A program made the position numbers and the translations under genes. A stretch of 64,000 nt of DNA from Maridesulfovibrio sp. (GTDB taxonomy: Bacteria; Desulfobacterota; Desulfovibrionia; Desulfovibrionales; Desulfovibrionaceae). Below, piece by piece: positions 59,141-64,000 of the stretch; positions within the stretch are counted from its first letter, which is position 1; the number at the start of each line of letters is the position of its first letter. The notes beneath the pieces were generated by a model, which saw only the letters and a list, made by a program, of their open reading frames with translations, was not told the DNA's origin and did no database searches. The stretch spans positions 341,001 to 405,000 of the forward strand of contig NZ_OY763930.1 in the NCBI RefSeq assembly GCF_963667685.1, written 5' to 3'.

Positions 59141-61789
59141 TTAATGTGCCTGTGCCCAGTTTCGGCCTAAGCCGAGATCTACTTTTAGAGGCACGGCAAG
59201 AGTTGCTACAGTCTGCATATCCTGCTGTAGGAGCTTACCGATTTCTTCGATGTTTTCTTCAGGGCCTTCGACAAGCAGTTCGTCATGAATCTGCAGGATC
59301 AACCTGCCGCCGAGATGCTTGATTTCAGCATCCTCAGCCACCTTGATCATGGCCATTTTGATGATATCGGCTGCACTGCCCTGAATTACGGTATTGATTG
59401 CCTGCCTGCGGGCCTGTGAAAGAACCTGCTGGTTGGTAGAATACAGCTCAGGAAGCAAACGGCGACGCCCTGAAAGAGTGGTCACGTAGCCGTGCTCTTT
59501 GCCCTTTTCCACTATGGAATCATAAAACTCTTTGAGCACACCCAGCTTTTCAAAATATTTGGCGATAAATTCCTTGGCATCGTTGATTGTGATACCAAGT
59601 TCACGGGAAAGCTTCTGCGGTCCCATGCCGTAAATCAAACCGAAGTTGATGGTCTTGGCATTTCGGCGTTCGTCGGATGTAACGTCTGCCGGATCACGAT
59701 CGAACAGCAGTGCCGCAGTACGGGAGTGAATATCCTCGTCCTGCTCAAATGCAGAAACAAGGGTCGGGTCGCCGGAAAAATGAGCCAGTACGCGCAGCTC
59801 AACCTGCGAATAGTCGGCCGCTGCAAGCCGCAGCCCTTTCCCGGCAGTAAAACAGGCGCGCATGCGCTTACCCTGATCCCCGCGAATTGGGATATTTTGC
59901 AGATTCGGTCCTGAGCTTGAAAGACGTCCGGTTGCAGTAGCCAGCTGGTTGAAATTCGTATGAATACGACCGTCTGGACCGACTAATTTAGGCATCGGCT
60001 CAAGATATGTGGAACGCAATTTTTCCATCTTCCGGTATTCCAGAATATCGGTGACGATCTCATGCTGCCCGGAAAGTTTCTCAAGCACGGAGTTAGCAGT
60101 GGAAAGCGCTCCTTTGGGAGTCTTTCCGCCGGGCTTAAGCCCGAGAGTATCGAAAAGAACTGTCGCCATCTGCTGGCTGGAGCGGATGTTGAAAGGTTCT
60201 CCGGCACGCTCGTGGATTATATGGGTAAGTTCATCTATCCGTTCACTTACCTCGGTCAGAAAATCCGCAAAGGCATCAAGGTCAATGCTGATTCCAGCCT
60301 CTTCCATATCAGCCAGAACCGGGATGAGCGGTGTCTCCAGCTCAACGATCAGCTCATCAAGACCTGCGGACTTTATACGCGGTCCCAGAACATGCATGAG
60401 GGCAAGCGCGGCCAGACCCTGCGCATCGGGATGAACCTCATCTATGGCTTCAGGCAATTCATCAGCAGTAAAAAGCATGGCCCGCAAGCGGTCCCAAGCA
60501 TAATTGCGTTCTTCAGGGTTAAGCAGATAAGCGGCAAGGCTCAGATCAAACCAGCGGGAAAGCGGAATTTCTGCCCATACATGATCGGCACGCAGGAAAG
60601 ATTTTACATCTGCCACGGCAATTGTCTGAGCGGATTGCAATGCATCAACCAGCTCTGCCGCAGAAACTTTACACATCCATTCCTGCCCATCGAGGCCTAC
60701 AAAAAAGACTTTACCGTCACGGACCAGCCCTACTTCCTTACCAGCAAAATCTGGAAGTTCAGATACTTCAGAGGCTTTCTTTAACGCTATACGGCTTTCC
60801 GGTCCGGACGGAGGCGGCGCTTCCTCACCAAATAATGAAAGCTGGCCGCCGGACGCGGCCTTCTTGGGCTTGGCAGCCGGGACAGGAGCGGAACTTTCTG
60901 CTGCGGGAAAAAGAGCTTTGACATCGCGCACGAGGGAACGAAATTCATAATCAGTCATGAACTGCACGGCACGTTCAGAATCTACCGGACGCAACTTGCA
61001 TTCAGCCAGATCACACTCAGGACAACTGTCCAGACGCATACGGGTCAATTCGCGGTAAATAAAAATATTCTCCAGCTCATCCTTCATCTTTTTTTGAATA
61101 GCCGGTTTGAGCTTCTCGTAATTGTCGCGAATATCTTCAAGGGTTGGGAACTCAGCCATGATCTTAGTGGCAGTAACCTTACCCACACCCGGCACACCGG
61201 GGATATTATCGGCAGAGTCACCAATAAGGGCCTGAAAATCAGCCCACTGCTCAGGTTCCATCTTAGTTTCTTCGCGGAAGTCAGCCAGAGAAGTTATCTT
61301 TTCGTTACGCCCTGCCGGGTCCCACATAAAAACATTTTCATCAAGACACTGCTTGAGGTCTTTATCGGCGCCAAGAATAACTACCGGGCGCTCGGACTTA
61401 TAACGGGCAGCAAGAGAAGCGATGCAGTCATCGGCCTCATCCCCGTTGGAAACGATCAGCGGGACACCGATAACTTTCAAAGCCTCCTTAAGCGGCTCAA
61501 TCTGCGAGCGCAGGTCCTCAGGCATTGGCGGACGTTGAGCCTTGTACTGGTCGTAAAGTTCATGACGGAAATTCTTTCCCTTACCGTCGAGCATGAAAAC
61601 CAGATATTTAGGGTTCTCATCTTTGATTACCTTAAGTAAAACCCGGAGCACGAAAAACAGTGCGTTGGTAGGAGTTCCATCAGAACGTTTCAGGTCAGGA
61701 TAGGCATGAAAACCACGGTAAAAAAATGCAGAACCGTCAATCAGATACAGAGGATCGCCGTCAAAATTAATTTTATCTTTGAGTGCCAT
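59141..61789 (-). CDS. polA: DNA polymerase I
   Basis: 882 residues. The 5'-nuclease domain (1-300) has LIDGSAFFYRGFHA and GADKDLKQCL. The central 3'-5' exonuclease-like domain (about 330-500) lacks the D-x-E motif I. In its place is a short EVGLVRDGKVFFVG segment, so proofreading is probably lost, as in Taq-type enzymes. The polymerase domain has TATGRLSSSGPNLQNIPIR (motif A region), ADYSQVELR, RRNAKTINFGLIYGM (O helix) and LQIHDELLVE (motif C). A Pro/Ala/Ser-rich linker joins the first two. It is followed by a terminator and preceded by the DHH gene. Confidence 0.94.
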   Translation of the reverse strand: MALKDKINFDGDPLYLIDGSAFFYRGFHAYPDLKRSDGTPTNALFFVLRVLLKVIKDENPKYLVFMLDGKGKNFRHELYDQYKAQRPPMPEDLRSQIEPLKEALKVIGVPLIVSNGDEADDCIASLAARYKSERPVVILGADKDLKQCLDENVFMWDPAGRNEKITSLADFREETKMEPEQWADFQALIGDSADNIPGVPGVGKVTATKIMAEFPTLEDIRDNYEKLKPAIQKKMKDELENIFIYRELTRMRLDSCPECDLAECKLRPVDSERAVQFMTDYEFRSLVRDVKALFPAAESSAPVPAAKPKKAASGGQLSLFGEEAPPPSGPESRIALKKASEVSELPDFAGKEVGLVRDGKVFFVGLDGQEWMCKVSAAELVDALQSAQTIAVADVKSFLRADHVWAEIPLSRWFDLSLAAYLLNPEERNYAWDRLRAMLFTADELPEAIDEVHPDAQGLAALALMHVLGPRIKSAGLDELIVELETPLIPVLADMEEAGISIDLDAFADFLTEVSERIDELTHIIHERAGEPFNIRSSQQMATVLFDTLGLKPGGKTPKGALSTANSVLEKLSGQHEIVTDILEYRKMEKLRSTYLEPMPKLVGPDGRIHTNFNQLATATGRLSSSGPNLQNIPIRGDQGKRMRACFTAGKGLRLAAADYSQVELRVLAHFSGDPTLVSAFEQDEDIHSRTAALLFDRDPADVTSDERRNAKTINFGLIYGMGPQKLSRELGITINDAKEFIAKYFEKLGVLKEFYDSIVEKGKEHGYVTTLSGRRRLLPELYSTNQQVLSQARRQAINTVIQGSAADIIKMAMIKVAEDAEIKHLGGRLILQIHDELLVEGPEENIEEIGKLLQQDMQTVATLAVPLKVDLGLGRNWAQAH

Positions 61790-61836
61790 TATATGCCTTA
61801 GGGTTCAAACCCTGCAATTTGTGATTAGGAAAGGGA

Positions 61837-62829
61837 TCAGATCCGTTTGACCGTCTTTTTTCCTCTGGTCAATTTCTTGAGCACAAAGGATTCCGGATCG
61901 GCATCTTCGAGGGCTTCCAATTTGATTTCAGCCCGCGCAGCGGCTTTATGACCGCCTGCGGAACCGATTTCATTAAAAAGTTTGGCCGCCATTTTTCCCA
62001 TATCCTTACGCATGCCGTCGCCGCGGAAAATAACCACGAGGGTATCTTCATATATGCCGGAAACAACATCCCATGAAACGCCGTGAACCCGCATGAGGAA
62101 GTCAGCGAGAATCACCAGTGTATCGGGGTTCTCCACCTTACCTATGTGGGAAAACAGGCCAAGACCGATTCGGCGCAGATTGTAAAAAGCGCGTGAGAAG
62201 TAGCGCAGCCAGTCAGGATGTATTTCACTGCGGGTGATACGCTTAATGAGATCCATATCCGCATATTTAGTCAAGTATCTGAAGGCCTTGACATCGTCAT
62301 CAATAAAGGGCCGCTCAAAACTCTGTGTGTCGGTCTTTATGCCGTAGAGCAGTGCGGTGGCCAGCAGTTTGGCCGGGCGGATTTTTAAATTGTAAAGATA
62401 TTCGGTCATCATGGTGCAGTTCGCGGCGTATTTAGGACGTATGTCCACATACTCAGCGTCTGTATAAGGTTCCGCCGGTAGCGGATGATGATCGATTATC
62501 ACTGAAAATTTCAAATCATCGAAATCTGGATGATGATGCGGCTGGGAATCGAGAATTGCAAACTTGTCATACTGGGCAACAAGCGTTGGAATCATCCGCT
62601 GGGCCGGAATGCGCAGATAGTGCATCATGGCTAGGTTATCGAGGCGTTTTACCTCGTTGATGTGGGCGATACCCACTTCGGAAACCCTGCGGCCGATGAT
62701 ACGTTTAAAAGCCATTGCCGAAGCAAGGGAATCCGGATCTGCATTAACCACCACCAGCCAGCGCTCATCCTTATTGCAAAGGGCGAGCAAATCCTGAAGC
62801 TGATCTTCAAGCTGTTTAAAATAAGCCAT
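61837..62829 (-). CDS. DHH/DHHA1 family phosphoesterase (NrnA-like)
   Basis: 330 residues. DHH motifs are present: NADPDSLASAMA (motif I), ILDSQPHHH, IIDHHPLP (the DHH box) and GIKTDTQSF. The C-terminal DHHA1 part has GSAGGHKAAARAEI. Members of this group are oligoribonucleases (nanoRNases), pAp phosphatases or cyclic-dinucleotide phosphodiesterases. The first-motif His-x-x-x-D is Asn-x-Asp here, a variation that may affect metal binding. It begins 2 bases after the cobU stop and ends 47 bases before polA. Confidence 0.85.
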   Translation of the reverse strand: MAYFKQLEDQLQDLLALCNKDERWLVVVNADPDSLASAMAFKRIIGRRVSEVGIAHINEVKRLDNLAMMHYLRIPAQRMIPTLVAQYDKFAILDSQPHHHPDFDDLKFSVIIDHHPLPAEPYTDAEYVDIRPKYAANCTMMTEYLYNLKIRPAKLLATALLYGIKTDTQSFERPFIDDDVKAFRYLTKYADMDLIKRITRSEIHPDWLRYFSRAFYNLRRIGLGLFSHIGKVENPDTLVILADFLMRVHGVSWDVVSGIYEDTLVVIFRGDGMRKDMGKMAAKLFNEIGSAGGHKAAARAEIKLEALEDADPESFVLKKLTRGKKTVKRI

Positions 62830-62831
62830 AG

Positions 62832-63338
62832 TTACTTCTTCAGGGTAAGGGGCAACCCTGCGGCCACAAGATAAACTTCATCTGCGATTGCGGCCATTGT
62901 ACGGTTGAGTGATCCCAAGCTTCGCACGAAGCTGCGGACTTCACGGGTCATCGCAAGCGGGCCAAGCCCAACCTCGCACGACACCAAAACAACATCCGGC
63001 CCTTTCCATTCAGATAGAAGCCGGACAACCTCCCCGATCTGCTGTTCTCCGTCCTTTGCTTCGGAGCAGGAGAACAACCAAAAATCCAGACTGTCCACCA
63101 GCAGGTGGTCATACCCTTCTCTAGCCCTAAGCAACACTGCTTGCAAGTCCGCCCCTGCTTCAAGAACAGGTATGGACGGATCACGTTCTATCCGGTGTGT
63201 CATAATCTGCTGCCTGAAAGCCATGTCACGGGCTTTCCCGGTGGCAATAAAACATTTTCGCCCGGAATATTCTGCAAACAGGTCGAGGGCGTAGTCTGAT
63301 TTTCCCGACTTATTGCCCCCCAGCACAAATGTAATCAA
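62832..63338 (-). CDS. cobU: Adenosylcobinamide kinase / adenosylcobinamide-phosphate guanylyltransferase
   Basis: A 168-residue bifunctional enzyme activating cobinamide to GDP-cobinamide for cobalamin salvage and assembly. The P-loop GGNKSGKS (residues 7-14), FIATGKARD, THRIERDP and a SLNRTMAAIADEVYLVAAGLPL C-terminal motif match CobU. It is slightly shorter than E. coli CobU. The gene on its upstream side encodes the CbiR-like protein, giving a cobamide-salvage pair. Confidence 0.92.
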   Translation of the reverse strand: MITFVLGGNKSGKSDYALDLFAEYSGRKCFIATGKARDMAFRQQIMTHRIERDPSIPVLEAGADLQAVLLRAREGYDHLLVDSLDFWLFSCSEAKDGEQQIGEVVRLLSEWKGPDVVLVSCEVGLGPLAMTREVRSFVRSLGSLNRTMAAIADEVYLVAAGLPLTLKK

Positions 63339-63453
63339 GATTTCTCCTAGTACATGAATACAAAAGAACGGGAAAACTATCTTTACGTACTCTATTTATC
63401 GTATGACCTGCAACCACATGAAAAATTTCACAAGCTGTTAGTCAATATTTTCT

Positions 63454-64000
63454 TTAAATACAACAATCAACTAATAATTGCAGCGACTTAAAAAAGGGCA
63501 CTTCCTCGAACACCTCAACAGTAACCACCCCGTCTTCAGACAACATTTCGAGCAAAACCCCCATGATTTCAAGCCCATCAGCATCAAGGTGGTCGAGCCC
63601 CAAATGTTTACCTTTAGGTCCCGGTGCGTTGAGATGCAGCATGCTGACCATGCCGTCAAGAGCAGCTTCATGCAGCAGGTCATGCTGTGCGTAAGCCAGT
63701 ATGTGCCCGAGATCAAGGCATATGTTCATTCCGCACTCAGCGATGGTGTCTGTTAATCCGAGCAAAGAGTTATTTTTTATGTTTTCAAACAGAAAATTTC
63801 CCGGTGCAGCCCCGCTCCGGGCTATGGCACCCGCAAAATCTAGTATCAATCCCGCTGCGTATTTCCCTGCCGACGGGGGATGAATGACGTGCGTTTTCGG
63901 GTTCAGGTGTGCGGCCTTTGCGGCAAGGGCCAGCACTATCTCCGCCACGCGCTCTCCGCCTTCGTTCCAAGGCAGATCAAGTGGATGGTGGATATGGAAT
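63454..64000 (-). CDS. cbiR: Cobamide remodelling phosphodiesterase CbiR-like TIM barrel (N-terminus beyond window)
   Basis: The frame stays open to the window edge, so the true start lies beyond 64000; an internal GTG at 63948 is not the start. The visible 181 codons begin in FHIHHPLDLPWNEGG and include IHPPSAGKYAAGL, LFENIKNN, CLDLGH, LHLNAPGPKGKHLGL and VTVEVFEE. His, Glu, Asp and Glu residues at strand ends form the metal site of an AP-endonuclease-2/xylose-isomerase-like barrel. The HIHHPLDLPW start and the cobU neighbour fit CbiR, which opens the nucleotide loop of foreign cobamides. Other sugar-phosphate isomerase-like barrels cannot be fully ruled out. Confidence 0.75.
   Translation of the reverse strand, partial: FHIHHPLDLPWNEGGERVAEIVLALAAKAAHLNPKTHVIHPPSAGKYAAGLILDFAGAIARSGAAPGNFLFENIKNNSLLGLTDTIAECGMNICLDLGHILAYAQHDLLHEAALDGMVSMLHLNAPGPKGKHLGLDHLDADGLEIMGVLLEMLSEDGVVTVEVFEEVPFFKSLQLLVDCCI

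Overview
The window reads as a chromosomal segment of a marine-type sulfate-reducing deltaproteobacterium of the Desulfovibrionaceae, probably a Maridesulfovibrio or close relative. The main evidence is a complete hmcABCDEF operon: a 16-haem cytochrome plus a transmembrane redox complex. It is followed by Rrf1-like receivers and an Rrf2 regulator, the arrangement known from Desulfovibrio vulgaris. Anaerobic ribonucleotide reductase, cobamide-salvage genes and many PAS/response-regulator proteins fit this. Nothing looks like a phage, integrative element, insertion sequence or CRISPR array.

Layout. 1-1.8 kb: end of an oligopeptide-type ABC permease, an M20 peptidase, and a small DUF805 membrane protein on the minus strand. 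1.9-15.3 kb: the Hmc redox complex with an operator-like promoter region, a universal stress protein, two near-twin single-domain receivers, a receiver-PAS-PAS histidine kinase, Rrf2, and a second kinase whose periplasmic domain carries two c-type haem motifs. 15.6-17.5 kb: an acidic amino-acid/dicarboxylate symporter, a 54-bp perfect palindrome and a small TPR protein. 17.8-29.5 kb: housekeeping genes degP, ispE, tRNA-Gln, prs, rplY, pth, carD, rho, an M48 peptidase with TPRs, ribF and a ClC channel/exchanger. 29.7-40.5 kb: an unknown Glu/Lys-rich protein, hslVU, a TPR protein, flgE behind a sigma-54 promoter, a ferritin-like protein, an unusual CheA-P1-like/HisC-like fusion, a Cys-rich lipoprotein and an HBM-type chemoreceptor. 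41-46 kb: a livKHMGF branched-chain amino-acid ABC operon. 46.2-51.3 kb: a NimA-like flavoprotein, a TRIC-type membrane protein, purU and several unknowns. 51.8-57.3 kb: nrdG-nrdD, a lone receiver, CheR and an EAL-HDOD protein. 57.4-64 kb, all on the minus strand: argC, a DUF1844 protein, polA, a DHH phosphoesterase, cobU and the start-truncated cbiR.

How it works together. HmcA collects periplasmic electrons (typically from hydrogenases through cytochrome c3), and HmcB-F carry them through the membrane to a cytoplasmic CCG/HdrD-like Fe-S protein. The neighbouring sensors carry haem-binding cysteine pairs, CX2CPV PAS motifs or an IscR-like cysteine triad, so the locus looks like a redox-sensing expansion of the classic hmc-rrf1-rrf2 unit. 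In my view the most novel item is the protein at 36334-37962. Its N-terminal domain resembles the CheA P1 histidine-phosphotransfer domain but has Val where the phospho-accepting His should be. It is joined by a Pro-Glu linker to a HisC-like aminotransferase fold with Trp in place of the PLP-binding Lys. It therefore looks like a double pseudoenzyme, encoded beside a lipoprotein and a chemoreceptor.

All assignments come from reading the sequence and from knowledge of protein families; no search, alignment or structure prediction was run.
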